DNA of 64,000 nucleotides. It comes from Eopsaltria australis. Taxonomy: Eukaryota > Chordata > Aves > Passeriformes > Petroicidae. Below the pieces are notes generated by a model. That model worked only from the letters and a program-made list of their open reading frames with translations. It was not told the DNA's origin and did no database searches. Below, piece by piece: positions 39,481 through 54,000 of this stretch. Each line of letters opens with the position of its first letter. Position 1 is the first letter of the stretch. The position numbers and the translations under genes were made by a program. The stretch covers positions 3,121,470-3,185,469 of the forward strand of contig JAVTVJ010000132.1 of the NCBI GenBank assembly GCA_034509425.1, given 5' to 3'.

Positions 39481-42400
39481 GGACTGACATTACCACAAAA
39501 GAGCTTTTAACCTGTCACAGGAATTGGACTTGTTAGAGAGAAGGAGTCCCCAGAGCACCTAATCACAATCATTCTTGTAGGGCTACTTGGAGTCAGGGTA
39601 GTTTCAGACTAGTTACTTGCTCTACAGTTGGTCTTCCAGGAGAAACTGCTACTTAACATTAGCTGCAATGGATAAATCTAATAATATAAATATTCTTATG
39701 CCACTGGTAGTGCACTGGCATTTTAGGAAGTAGGCTGACTTCAGCAGGTAGACAGACATATCCAGTGACTGTGCTTGAAATGGTAAGGTTGTTAGGTCAG
39801 TTATATGGGCAACTCCCAGAAGATTTCCTCAGCACTGTCCCTTCTTGCAGAACATATTATCACTAACAGTGAGGTGGCATTAGGAATAAAACAGGTAGCC
39901 TAAGAGCACCATTTGTAGTTAGCTGCCTATGTAACAGCAAATTATTTACATTTCACTGGAACCTCCATGACTATTTTTCATTCACTCCAATGCAGGGGCA
40001 GCTCTTCCTTAGGCAGCAGTGGGGTCCAGTCCCACAGGAACTTCCTAACCCTCAATAAAACCTTTCTGACTTTTGCTTTTCCCCATTGCTATGGCCCATG
40101 TCAGCACTGAGCCCAGCACCATGACACTGCAAGACGAGATGTTCACACTGACAAAAGTAGATTGTACTGCCTAGCGGGACTCCCCACCAGCTAAAGATGT
40201 CTGGAGTCAAAGTTTCAGTGATATTTACCTCAGCGTCATTAGAATTATATCAATTTTTCAATTGAAATTCCTATTTTAGAGTTTTTAATGCCAGCTTCTG
40301 CCTTTCTTAGCATGACTATATGAGGTAAAACATTCAAGTTCTTCTGCTAAACCAGTACAGCATGTATGTACAACAGTTGCACATAGCAGAAATTTCTGAA
40401 GATAGATTCTATCAGCCATCTATAGCTTCCTTAGAAGCCTATAGCTGTTAAAGGATGGATCAGAGGAGTTCTGGAAAGATATGTGAAAATCTCCAAATAT
40501 ACCAGATTCAGCCCCAGCAAAATCCATGTTGCACAGCCACTGATACTCCTCCTGAGCAGGAGGCTAAAGAGAAACAGACTGATGTGAACCCTTCCTCAAT
40601 ACCAGGAAAAAAATACACACATTTAGGGTAGAATTATTTCCCAGCTTTGAGAAAGCGAGGAAAGGGCCCAACATGTTCGCAGCTGAACTTCAGAGCTGTA
40701 ATCTATACCACATCAGAGAATGTTCCATGTCTCTGTGTTTCTGTATGAGTCAGGAGAGAACAATCTACCAGACCCTGGCAGATTTCTGGTCCAGGTCACA
40801 TAAAAGATCTCCCAAAGAATTCATGATTTTTTGAAAGAAGTGTGCCTCTGTCATCCCCCCTCCAGATTTCAAGGCTAAATTTGTAATTGTTGCTTGCTAA
40901 CAGCTTCATTGGCAGAGAATAGTACTAGGCACATTTAATTTGCTGGCATTGATATAGCCAGAGGGTCTATGAAGAGCATTGTCAGAGGCATAGCAGATTT
41001 GAGACATCATCTGAACTACTGTGATTCTTTAGGCTCATAGGGATTGCAATACAGACTGCCAGTAATTATACATAAGGAAATGTGAAATATGGCTTGTAAG
41101 CATTTTACTGATTTATTTTAAAATCTATATATATGTTGATTATAAACCAGAGGAACAAAACTCTAAAGTAAAACAAAAGAGAAGTCCAGGGATTCTGCAG
41201 AGAATTTTATAGCATTGTAAGTACATATCCCATATATCATGCTCGTATTTTTAAAGATAAGATTTTAATTGTATTTTAGCCAATGAATTATTATCATACA
41301 AATATAAAGAAATAACAAAGGCAACAATAGGCTTACTAATACTTACAACTTTAATTTTCTACTAAAAGAAAATAAGGTCATTAGTGAGCTCAGAACATTG
41401 TCCCTCTGGAGTAAAATAAACTGGCTTAATATTTTTGGAGCTGCTTAAAGCACAGAGCTGCTGTATTTTCCCAAAATTAAAGTATTTTCATTTCATTGTA
41501 CTGAAGAAATAATCCCTCAAGTATTTATAATGCATAGATATATAACAATTGGTAATTTTGTTTAATAGCACGTAGAAAATAAGGATAATGGATTTTTGAA
41601 AAGTAACCATAGGCAGCTTCAGGGACCTGAGGAGGCAATATGTAGTCAAAGTGTTTGAATGGCTGTTTAAAATTAGCTTCCTGGTTACACAAGATGCAAT
41701 ACGCAAAGACTTGGTCCACTGGTCTTACCTCTCCATTTTAAAAGTTTGTTATCCATGTTGGTAGCTTAACTGTTTGTACTTTACAGTCCTTTTTCATTCG
41801 CAAGCACCTCAAAAAAACTCACTAACTGTGATAGTAGAGCAAAAATCACAGAAAGGGCAGAACCAGAAGAGAGAATCTTGAAATGCTGGCATGGAAAAAA
41901 AGCAATTAAATGTGGAAGCAATTTAGAATTCAAATACAGGACTGGGAATGCAGGTGACATAAGTCCTGAAAAAAACCCAATCATTAATTTCTTCATGAAG
42001 GTGGGAAGAGCTGCAGAAAGCAATTGCATAAATGTATTTTTGAAAATAAATTGCAATCTCAGAGACATGTAACTACCTTCAGTTAGGTCAGGAAAAGCAA
42101 GTTATCAGATAATGCCACAGAACTTTGCAGATCATTGCATTCCTAAGAATAAAGCTTTTGAAAGATCCTTCTTTAATCTCATAAAGCAAGAAAAAGTAAG
42201 TATATAAAATATTTCAATCAGATTTTTGTGTTACTGAGTTAAACATCAAGCTTTGATGAATCTTTAGGCTCTGCATGTGATCAGATTTTAATGGGCCTCA
42301 ATAGACCAAGAGTGAAAGAGCGGCACTCGAAGAGGTCAATGTAAGGCACTATACTGTAGTGAATTAGAAGCCAGTGCAGTTCACTCAGCCCCGATTGCAT

Positions 42401-45400
42401 GTTCTGGCAAGTAAAAGGGAGGATTGAACTGCAGAACAGAAAATCAGCTGACACACAGCCATTTACTCCAGTAAGTGCACAAAATACCAACATCTTAGCC
42501 TTTTTGGCAAGAGACAAGTACCACAGTAGATGTGGAATAAAACACCATTACAGTGTCTGCCTCTAACTGGAACTGCTGAAAATGTTCAAACTAGAACGCC
42601 AAAGAAGCAAAGTGAGCTTTTTGCAGAGAAGAAGCAGCACAGCCCAGAACAGCTACAGACTACATAAAGATGGCAGCAGCAATCAATGAAGTTCTGATCA
42701 CCAGGAATTATTTTAGATGCATCAGCATCAACACCACTTCTTCACAGAATTTGTTTGGGAAACTTTCAGGGTTGGATCTATCTCATCTAATTTTAGGCTT
42801 ATACTTGCTAGATATCTGAGATGGTTCCCCCAAGTTACCCAGGCAGTCAGGGCTGGAGAAATACCTGATCCTAAAAACATAATTCATTTGACTTCTAAAT
42901 GACTGTTCTATGAAAATATGAGCTCCACCTTAGAAATTAATTTCTTCCCATCTTTGCCTCAGCTGCAAAAGTCCATATGAATCACTCAGATGAAATTTAG
43001 GTGAGTTTTACAACATTATTTAAATGTATTCTAAGTCAGGCATCAGAAGCACTTAAGAAGACAGAAACAAAAGATATATATAAAGAAAAAAATGCAGCTT
43101 AAGAGAAGAAACTGAATAAAAATAAAGAAATTTAAAGACTACAAATATATAAAGACAATACTATGACAAAATAGAAATCAGAATCTTAAACTCTCTGTGA
43201 AAATGCATTGCCCAAGAAGAATTGTCCAATTTATGCTACAAGTTTTGCATAGATTTGTTTATACTGAAGAAATAATTATACCCTGCTTCTGGATTATTAT
43301 TCCCATTATTACATCAGTTTGCTTCAGGAACCTGAAATGAGAGCCAGTCTGCACTGTTGATATCTAGACTAGACATGGATTCCAACTTTGACAATGACAG
43401 GAAGGAAACCACAAGTAATTGTTAAGAGCTTAAATATTTCGCAAGAGGATGGTTTTAAGTACATTGTGCCTGTATCAGCAAGTGGGAATCAAATTCCTAA
43501 GGAAAATCTTGGTGCTTTGGACCCTACACTCACCCTATAATCCTCCCAAAGTACTCTTATGTAAAAGCATTGTAATTGCTACACAGATTTTGAAGGAAAA
43601 TATATGTTTGGTCCAACTGCTATAGACTACATCTGCTGGATCATTAATCTTGCAAGCACTTTATATAATATTGACTGTGAAAGACACTGTCATACATCTA
43701 GAGGTGATCAGGCATTTGTCTTGATAACACATAGATGGTAGCACACATATACCCTGTAGGTATCAAAAGCAAAGTGTAGGCTTCCATCTTTCTTTCATGA
43801 GCGGTATCTTTATGATTGAAAGGTGATCTTGCATTACTAAGGCTATTTTCTGCTACCTGCTAAGAATAACCTAACTCTGAGCTTCTAAGCAAACAGCTGG
43901 GGCTGTCCTCCCTGCTGGGAACCAGCAGGTAACCAAGTGAGTGTGCGAAGTGTGCTGGTGAAGGCTGTGAGCAAAAAAGTGTGTGAGCAGCTGCCTGCCA
44001 CTTACAAAAGCACCTCAATTTTGTCAAAAATAACTTAATGATTAAAGGAGATTCTAAAACACTCTGGTTGTGATCTGTGTGTCCCCCTAGCTCAATCAGT
44101 TGCCAGTGAAGGAAGTTTAAAACAATCTGTACAGCCCACCTTTTGCTATCTCAGGGTAACTCTCTAGAGACTCCCCAAACACTAGACTGTATCAACCAAA
44201 CACCAAATGTGTCAACTTCTGAGGAGTTTCATATCTTTGGCACTTATGTGTCTTTTCTCTTTTGACTCCCAAAATGTCTTGGATAGGCCTTGAATAAATA
44301 CCAAGCTTTTAGAAGACTGAAGCAGGATGAAACCTTGCCAAAATAGTACGTAATGTCAAAATAATACATAATACTCTTTCAGGGACATTGCTTTTTTCAC
44401 AGCAAAGATATCACACATGTAAGAAATATATCCAAAAGTGACTTCTTAGGGAGTTACATATCTTAGAAGATTTGGCATTTCCCTGCACACTAATAGAGAA
44501 GAAAGAAAGAGTTTTGCTAAAGGCAAATCCTATTGTGAAACAGTTAATGCTCTAAAATGAAAAATCCTGAGCACCCCAAACTTTTTAGTTGTACGTCCTC
44601 GTCAACGAATGAACCAATTTATAGAATAACATTTCAGTTACATTTTAAGGAAATTACTACATCCCTGGATTTTAAAATTCTTTTGACTAGTAAGAGATAC
44701 AACCAGGAACATAGTCAAAAACATCAAGTAAAACATTCACATCAGCTTATACTCATTCACCTTTGAATACTGAATATGCTTGAACCTTCCAACTTTTTAC
44801 ACTGATGTGAAAATTTGCATCTCTTAGTAGTTCCAGTGGAATGTAACATTAAAGGTGCCATGAAATTGGATAGCTTGACAACCTGTAAATCATGAACTAT
44901 AACCTTCACCCTGTTTCTTCTCTTTTTGGTCTAATAATACATTTTTGAACTAAGCAGCACTTGCATTTTACTACTCAGTAGTTTTAATCTGATACTGTAA
45001 CTTTGTGCTCATTTTTTTCCAGGATAAAAAACAATAAGAGATTAGAGCAAGCTGGTGGACAGAGAAGGTAGAGAACAGCTAAACATTTTGAAGGCTGGAA
45101 CTGTGAGATAGTGCCTGTGTTTTTCTTTCAATCCTATCAAGCTTGCTGTCAAATTAATCTTATTGTTTACTATGTCATTCTATTTACTGTATCAACTATG
45201 GCAGAGAGGAGCTAAATTCAATGATGGGATGTATGGGTCTGTTGCAGTCCTAGGAATATGTATAGAAAGCATTCAACTTTAAAAATAAACATACAAAAAA
45301 TGTGAAAGTACTCTCAGATGGGTGCACTTTTTCCAATGTATTTAAGAGCTCTTCAGTTCCAAATATTTAAAGAGAACATCTCAAAACTATTTATAATTTC

Positions 45401-47854
45401 TTAATTTTGTCCCAAGTATCAGAAAAAGAATTAATTTATAGTCTCAGAATTCTTAAAGTCTTTACACTTCTCAGTCTGTTTGTGATTTCCATTACCTTTT
45501 CTCCCCAAAGGTCAGCTGTTTGCTGTTTGCTTTCATGGAAATACAAATACAGACTGGTCACAGACTTACAATAACTATATCTCATCTTTCTTTCTTAATT
45601 CATTTTGTTTTCCGCTTCTCGGCATATTCTCTGGGCAGTTCATGCTTCCCCATGCATCAACATAAATAAAACTAAAAAATGCAGGTTTTCCACAGCACTA
45701 ATCTCACTTGCCTCTTTTTGGTTTGTTTGGGGTTTTTTTCCTTATCTTAAACCTTCTAGTATTCTGAACATTACTTTAACCTTCCCAGTTCTGAGTGTGA
45801 GTAATAATCTCTTCATGGCACCTATCCCAGCATGAGTAAAGGCATCCTGTTGCTGAGACACTGAAGTTAAAATTAATTCACATTGATGGTGCTTTATGAT
45901 TACTCTTTTTAGGCTATTTTGATGATTCAGTTATTGTTTCTGCTTCACTATTTCTGTTTTTATAAGATGATTTTCTCAACATGAAAATGTTTCTTTATAT
46001 GGAACATTGAGATACTTGAACCTATCTTTTTTTAAAAAAGCTAATATTGTACTTAAAACACTTCCTTATATAAGATTTTATATTCATTTCAGATAATTAT
46101 ATTCTCTTTATCTCCTCAAATATTCTGTTACATTAGGCTTTAGAGTTTTAAAAGTTATAGACAATAATTAATCTGGTAATAAATGATTTCATTAGCTTTC
46201 TGAGATATTTTATATAGGGAGGAGCTGATGCCTCCAAGATTAATAATTTCGCCTTTGCATTAAACATGTTAGAGCTAATTTTGTAGACAGTTTCTGCTGA
46301 TCCAGACCCCAGTGTATCAGCACAGATGCCTGAAAAGTTTAATGCCTGCAATCACTTCAGTTTGATACCAGATTCATATAGAATGTGTATGTTATATTAA
46401 TATAAAATGTGTGTGCATGTTGCAATAGAAGTAGCAATATAAAGAAAATGCCAGACCCTTGGACTGTTGGTTTGTTCTCCAGCAGGTTAAAAAGGACCTG
46501 CGAGAAGCCCCAGACATGTGACTTACTGGTGGGCAGTCATCTTTGCTTCAGGGTCGGATTACAGGTCAGGGATATAAACACTGCTTTTTCTATTCCCATT
46601 CCAGGTGTATAAAGCTGCCATAAACCTAGCTGAATTTATGTTGAAGGACTGATTATCTGCGAATAATATGCACAAGATTTTTTGTGACTTTTATAGATCA
46701 TGTGAACAAGAAAAAAGGAGAAAAGAATAGCACCTATTTAAATTTAGTGGATATTCTGAGTTTTCCAGTCAAAGTATCATTTTAATGTCTATTAAAAGGC
46801 TTGGATCCACTTCACAATTTTTTTTATCCCTCTGTTTAATCTTAGGGGAATTGCCATATCCATAATTTACAAAAATGCATAAGCCTTTCACTACTAATGG
46901 ACTTCTCATCCTAAGTCAATTAAGTGCTTACTGAAAGTTCTGCCAAGCATTTTCCTCCCAAGTCCGTCTGTCTTTAAGTTTCAAGAGAAGCATTTTAACA
47001 TATGATATTTTTAAAAGCATATCTATGTATAGGATTGGGATCTCCTATACACTACCTTAATACAAATAATTAAAATAAAATCTTAATATCCACATAGATT
47101 ATAGTTATTTCGTGAAATGTGTCTGTTCTTAGAGCTGAATAAAAGCTTGCAACTTTGTTTACAAAAGATAAAATTAAACTTCTCTTATACTTTTAGTAAC
47201 AGAGATATTAATTCCCTTACAGTACACACTGTCCTAACAGGATTTTAAAAATTAAAATGATGAAACATTTTTGCAAAATTTATTAAATACCAGCATATTC
47301 TTGAAAATTGACATGCAAAAATTTCCAGTGAATATTCAGCAAAAAAGTGGTCAATGGCTTCCATATTTTCACATCTTCCATCTCTCATGTATGTTCTCAC
47401 TCATTAGAGACCTCATTTGTTAAACACTACCAGTCCTTGAAAAAATAATAAGAGCATGTCTAAAGCAGTTTTGAACAAGTCACACATTCAAACAGTTACT
47501 TGAAATTTTTATGTTTTTGCTGAAATATTTCAACTATCTTTCAACACCAGATGCACATAAAAAAATGAATTCCAGTCAAGATATTACAAAGAATTAAAGG
47601 TTTTGAAATAGAAATCTTGCAAAATAAAACCATTGATAGGAAATGCTTATTAATTTAAAAAATTCATTAGTCCTGTGGTATGTATGGTGTTTTCTGCCAT
47701 TGCCTTTGTGTCAGATATCACTACAATGAATATTGTTTTGAATTTTGAATATTGTCTCAGAATCACACTTGTCATCACAGAATATATGTAGATTTGAAGG
47801 GAGGCTATCCCTAGGCAGAGACTTCAGGAAAATTTCTTAAAGTAACAGAGGAGA

Positions 47855-48085
47855 AATACTTGGATTCATTCTTTTATCTGAAATTGGTGCCCAGCCTTGG
47901 CTTGTGTGGGCATAAGGTTGTCCCACCTGGAGGCATGTTGTGGATGCCCTATCCCTGGAAGTGTTCAGGACCAGGTGTGAGCCTAGGAAACCTGATGTAG
48001 TGGGTGGCATCCCCCCCATGGCAGATGGGTTTGGAATTACATGATCTCTAAGAAACCCTCAAACCCAAGCCATTCATATCCAGTG
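47855..48085 (+). mobile_element. CR1 LINE 3'-end fragment
   Basis: Plus-strand CR1 tail: GTTGTGGATGCCCTATCCC, GGAAGTGTTCAGGACCAGG, a C-rich CCCATGGCAGATGGG block, and ATGATCTCTAAGAAACCC before CAAACCCAAGCCATTC. It is truncated on the left and lacks a clean terminal repeat. Confidence 0.85.
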
Positions 48086-48249
48086 AGGATCCAGATCCTC
48101 ATGCCCAAAAGATGGAAATTATTCCCACAGAGCAAATGACCCCAAGAACAGTTCTCATGCATGGGACTCCTCAATTATGTAAGAGGGGAAGGAAGTAGAA
48201 TGACAGCTCTGTGAGTTTGAGGCCTCCTGGAAACAAACGAAAATGGAGC

Positions 48250-48632
48250 TTTTAATTCTTGCAGAGAACAGGTTCTATGAGGAGCAGCTGAGGGAAATGG
48301 TGTGGTTTATCCTGGAGAAAAGAAGGCACAGAGAGCTTGCTCCTCCAACTACCCAAATGGAGGTTGTAGCAGTGTGGGGTCAGTCTCTTTCCGCAGGTAA
48401 CAAGTGATAGGAAGAGGAGTCCTCAAGTTGTGCCTTTCACAGAAAGGACTCTCAAGCACTGGACATCCAGGCAAGTGGTTGAGTCTTCATCTCTGGAGGT
48501 ATTTCAAAGACATGTGGATATGGCATTTAGGGAAGTGGTTTAATGGTTGACCTGAAGTGTTAGGTTTACTGTTGGATTAAATAATAGGAAAGGTCTTTTC
48601 CAATCTAAATGCTTCTATGTTTCTAGTCTATG
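48250..48632 (+). mobile_element. CR1 LINE 3' end, a different subfamily
   Basis: Starts near TCTATGAGGAGCAGCTGAGG and continues with TATCCTGGAGAAAAGAAGGC, GGAGGTTGTAGCAGTGTGGG, GGTCAGTCTCTTTCCGCAGG, AACAAGTGATAGGAAGAGG, and CATCTCTGGAGGTATTTCAA. It ends in the GGTCTTTTCCAATCTAAATG block with a degraded terminal TTCTATGTTTCTAG. These diagnostic words (TCTTTTCCAA, AGTGTTAGGTTTAC) differ from those of the copy just upstream, so this is a separate insertion of another CR1 subfamily with an internal deletion. Confidence 0.88.
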
Positions 48633-50658
48633 ACCTCACATTCTGCATTGCAGTAGATGGGTTTTCTTTGATGAATGTTACCAACAGCAGGCAGGACACC
48701 TGCTGAAGTTTCTCCTCTGATCTATGCACCTGCAGAACATATTTCACTATCCAGTATAAGGGATAGCCTTAATATATTAGAAACTTAGCAAAAATGTGCA
48801 GAGTAAATCTATTGTAGATACCCAGTGTGTGATTTGCGAACTCACAACTCGGTCAATTCAAAACAAATGTTTACTAGAAGATGCAGATGCACTTTTCCAC
48901 AGCAAGAGGTCTTTCCATGCCAGGCTTCATCACTTGATACCAGCAGCAGTGAGAGTGATTCTGTTAAAAAAAAACGAAACAACAAAACAGGTAGCAACTG
49001 GGTTTGTTTGCTTTGCTTTCTTCTTTTAGTGTGAGAGAAATATACTTCACTCTTCTTTATCACAGTGTTGTAAAAATTGGTTAATTTAGGTTTAAGGAAA
49101 AACAACAAGCCTGTGGGATAAGATCAGATCTACAAAACTCCTCAAAGTCAGAAGTTCAGGAAAGTGAAAGACAAGTGAAATATGTGCATTGAGACTTCAC
49201 TGCAGTTGCTGCTTTCTGCAATGAAAAATCGATTTTCAGCAAACCTCCTTGAAACACACTACAAATTTTGAAAATGTAAGGAAATCCATGGATTTTACTT
49301 TTTATTTAATTTTCAAATCCTCAGAATTTATTTGAATATTTTGATTTTGATTGACTTATGGCATATCCCTGCACTTTGAGGGATCAAAACACAAAGGGGT
49401 TGGATGTTTTTGTGCACACTAGGGAATCTGTGCACATAAGATCAGATATTACAGATGTTCCTTACTTGAGTCTGTGTGTACCAAAGGGGAAAAGCAAACT
49501 CCCTGCAAATCTTCTCTCACACACAAATATTTATACTGGAGAGCAGGCTGAAATAAGAAAAAAACAGAAATGGCTTTTAGCTAGATGACCACAAGATTTT
49601 AACAATTCTAAATCCATCAAATGAGATGGATTTAAAAAGGCAGCACTCTGCAGATACATAGGCCTACAATTCTTGTCACTAATGGATAGTGTGTTTATCA
49701 TTAAGCATCTCCACTTGTAATAACACTGAGAAAAATGCTATTATGCTGCCAAAAAGATGAAATACTATCAGCAGCAGCAGAAGCAGAGGCAATATCCCAT
49801 GTAAAAATGAAAAAAAGAAAGAAAACACGAACCCCCTGGTGTTTTCTACTTCCTATCTCCCCTACAAAAATGACAGTGTTTTTTAACAAGTATTCTGCCA
49901 CAGCAACAGACTGCGAGGCTCAGAGATTGCACATACGTTCTCTTTTTTAGTGCCAGTTTTAACCATAGTTAAAATTATAGCTATGATTTCACCTGCATAT
50001 GTCAAGGTGCCATGCATTCACCAAGGATGAAGAGCACAAAGTCCTTGGAGGGGCTGCAATTCTCTTTGTCAACTACCCTGGCCAGGCAATGGGAGCTAGA
50101 TGGGGTAGTATGTCCACAGAAAATACCTGCTTAAATCACATAAGCAATCTTGCTTGGGGTGATTACTCAACTATGCTAGCCAATATGGTGATAGCTCATG
50201 GTGGTTTTTTAATATCCAGATTGTTTTAATTCTACATAGTTTAGTGGCCTATTTGTAAATTTCTGCAAGACACATTATTTTAGTTTATTCAAATTAATAC
50301 ACTATGTCAGGAGAGGCAGAATGTGGAAAATGGAATAATGACAACTGGTCATTACATTTTAAATCTAAATTGTAATTCCCATGGAACTGTGATAATGTCA
50401 GTAAATGCACACAGAAGCCCAAAAGTATTTTTCAAAAGTAACACTGGAATTTCAAAAGAGGAGCCACCTGTTCATACCTTTTTAACCATGAAAGGCCTAT
50501 TTCAAGATAAATAGAAGAGAAATTGTAAGAAATGTTAATATTAAATTAATTACCTATAAGATTATACCTACACCTTGTTCCCAAACACAGCTCCTGGAAT
50601 GTTTTTTTTAGTGGCCAATATTGGCACTTACTAAAAAGTCTAAAGTGTTTGGAAAACA
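48633..50658. other. A+T-rich intergenic sequence
   Basis: No gene or classified repeat. Short open frames at 49,999-50,229 and elsewhere have no recognisable domain. Confidence 0.55.
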
Positions 50659-51050
50659 CAACCCAGGAGCGCACCACAGGCTGGGACCTACCTGGCTGTG
50701 GAGAAAGGGCTCTCTGGAAAGGGACCTGGGGGTCCTGGGGATGACAGGCTCAGTGTAAGTGAGTGGTGCTGCTGAGGCACAGAGAGCCAGCACAGAGAGC
50801 AGCTGGGCTGCATCAACAAGGGCATCACCACAAAGACACAGAAGTCATTGTCCCACTCAGTGATTGCCAGGCTGCACCTGGAACATGGGGTTCAGTTTAG
50901 GCTCACACTATGCAAAAGGATGTGGACCAGCTGGAAACAGTCCAGAGATAGGCCAAAAAGGTGATCCAAGGACTGTAATTTTGCCAAGGAGGGTGTAACT
51001 AGATGATCCTCAAGGTCTCTTCCAAGCTGGTACTCTATGATTCTATGAAA
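50659..51050 (+). mobile_element. CR1 LINE 3' part with internal deletion
   Basis: Plus-strand CR1. ORF2-end words (GGACCTGGGGGTCCTGGGG, GAGAGCAGCTGGGCTGCATC, GCCAGGCTGCACCTGGAAC) are followed, after a collapsed interval, by AACTAGATGATCCTCAAGG, TCTCTTCCAAGCTGG and the perfect terminal CTATGATTCTATGA ending at about 51,048. The intact tail suggests a younger copy than the others. Confidence 0.92.
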
Positions 51051-54000
51051 AGAAGAATAGCACAAATTGTACATAAGCCTTCACAAACAAAACATAATTT
51101 GCAGATTCAAGCAGACATACTGTCAATGGTACACACAAAACTGGGCTTGCAAATCAGAGACTTCTTTTGAAAATTTGACCTACTTAAAAATCTATTCATA
51201 GTGTTCTAGCTTGATGAATTTTAGTACAATGGTCTAATGTTATTTATTTCTAATATTGAAGCAAAATATTGGTTGCCTCCAAAACTTTTTGACAAAAAGA
51301 GAGTAGCAGCTGATCATTGCCTTCAGATTTTAGTTTTTACTTCTTAGTTATCTCAGTGAGGTAGAAGATGAATCCTTTAACAAATGAGAACAGTTTCAAA
51401 TACAAAGAAGTTGGTTAGGGAAACAAAACTTGACAATTTTAATTGTAGTTTGCTTTAAAATTCTTAGATTTAAGTGAACTGAAACACAAAGCAGGGAAAA
51501 AAGTCATGAACCAGGTTACCATATGCTGGAACTATGATTGGAGAAATATGCTTGGATAGATGTTTTTACATTAGAGGAAAAGCTGGGGTGTGGGTTTTGG
51601 TTTTGTTCTGTTTTGTTTTAACAAAAACATCTGACCTCTCTATAAGAAGACAGTCTTTGTGTCTTGAACTTTATGGATACACTGAGGCTCCTGTTATGCT
51701 ATAAATAATATTGAAATAAACTTTGAGAACAAGTTTTTCTTAGTTTAAACAAAATTTTTTTCTGAGCACATCAAAGCACTTGGCATATGTTGATATCAAC
51801 ACTTTCAGGTAAAATATTTACCTAATATGTTAATTATGAAAGCACTAATTATTCTATATTTCTGTAAGGCAAACTGTTTCTGTCTGGAAAAGCTTTGTAA
51901 TTCTGACCTAGTGAGGCATTTCTGTCAGGAACTAAAAATTAACATACAAATTCACTGAACCACTAGCAAACTTTGATGTTTAAATTCTTTCTGCTATGAA
52001 ATGGGATGATCTTTTATTTCATGAGTAATCTTTGATGTTGGCAGTTACACAAATAAATTAGGAAAATCCCAGTGACAGGAATAGTGTTGATGAATTACAG
52101 TATTACATGGATAGTTTCTTAAAAGTGCAGATGACTGACTCACTACAAATAAATTTATGGTTCATGTAAATTCTTGCTAAATTAACCTCGACAGGTAGGT
52201 TGCCTAATCAGTACCCTATAGCTACTGCACAGATATATGGAGAAGTAGTTTTAAAGACATGGTTTTCTAGGAGGTGACTTACCATTTCTTTGAAGTGATG
52301 ATCTCTGTTTCCTTTAGTGTGGTGTCATATTTTTAAACTCAAATACAGGTTGCAGACAATACAGAGAAGAGTAGCAAGATTGTTCAACATCTTTTTCTTT
52401 TGTGTGGTTAAAAGTCATAGCCCAACACCTTGACTTTGCCTCAAGCATTTTTATTAAATTGTCTAATATTTGTAAGCCTTAAATAACAGAATCAATTAAT
52501 CTCATGCTTCTTATGAAACACTGCAAAATTGGAGACAGCCTATGGTCAAATGCTATACTGGTGAGAGAACAGAAAATAGGGCCCTCTTTTCTGGAATTTT
52601 CTTCCTAATCAAGGGGAGGGCACAGTTTTGGCTTTTAGGTCATCATTAAGTTTCAGAAAAGCTTATAGGTTTAGTAATGAAAGGTCTTTGCACTGAGATG
52701 ATATTAAGCATGAACTATTCTCTCTCATGTGCTCCCCACACTGGGTTGCTCTTGTGGATCTTCCTTCCTACCACACAGGGAAGCAATAAGCAAATTTTAG
52801 GATCTTTCCACTTTCTCAGGAGAAAATTGGAAGGAAAAAAAATACACCTACATTAGAATTTTAGTTTGGATTCACTTTTGAAGTGCATCTCCTGACTTAC
52901 CATGCTTGGGGTGGCACCGCGGCATGAACTCTCAGTGCTTAAACTGCCTTTGGGTATTCCAGGATAATGATCATGTGTTGTCTGGAAATAAATTGAAAGG
53001 CTGGAGTATTCAGCTCAGGAGGCCAGAAAAAAATTACTCTCCTTGAAACATGCATTGTGTAGGCATAAGGTCCTCACACCTGTTCTCTCTTTTTGCATCA
53101 TTTTTCTGAACCATACTAATTACATTATTGCTTGGGTAGTCATAGCTGATAAATTCAAGGAGTGATGGAATATTAGGGGATATTTTGGGTAGTTTGTTTG
53201 GTTTTTATTTTCAGCATTTCAAGTCTTTCGTTTCCCAGGACACACTCAAATAATTTGTCTCAAATTTTGATTTATGAGGGATTTACAAGCAATACTGACT
53301 TTAGAGACTCTGTTGTAACTGCTGCCCTAGCGGCTCATTCCCCTTACTAGGTAATTTTAAACATTGATTTGTTCATGGATGTGGTCTACAGCACAAGTCA
53401 AGGGGTAGCACACATAGGAGGAATGGGAAAGTTTCTTAATCAACTGCTATCCATACCCAAAATAAATACATTCCTCCTTCTGTTTTGAATTAATCACGGG
53501 ACTTTACCTGGTAATTCATCCTATTTAACATGATTTTTACTCCTAAATTTTAAATAGCCTAAGCTAATGCCTCTTCTATTTATATAATCTATTATTGATT
53601 TTTTTCCCATTCTCCCACAAATGTAAAATCTCAGGCACTGCCTCAGACCACATTAATTTCTGTACTAGTAAATAGAGTGTCTTGACCTAATTCTGTTAAT
53701 TATGTCCTGATGTTAGTTTTATTTCTTAATATTCCTAGTTTGTTTGTCCCAAAACACTCCTCAAAAAAAAAACTAAGCCTAATTATATGAGAGAAAATAG
53801 TGGAAATAGAGACAATAAGCTGTTTGCCCAGTCAATGACACTTTTCTAAGTGAGATTTCTTTGTTATTCTTCTTCAGCTCTCCTTGCATTGCAATGCTAT
53901 TTCCTCAAACCTCCCTTACATATCAGACAAAAATTCCAAGTCAAATTTGATACTGTTTCCTTACTCTGTATTAATACTTGAATCGTAGCCTCCTTTCTTG

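Larger units (their letters stand above)
34356..47854. other. Long A+T-rich intergenic stretch
   Basis: No recognised gene. It contains a GC-richer unique patch at about 36,480-37,200, a splice-bounded open segment at 38,156-38,293, and the AT-rich palindromic region at 39,240-39,480 (listed separately). Also present is a segment with an AATAAA at about 40,055 whose origin I could not assign. Elsewhere only short, unrecognised open frames. Confidence 0.5.
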
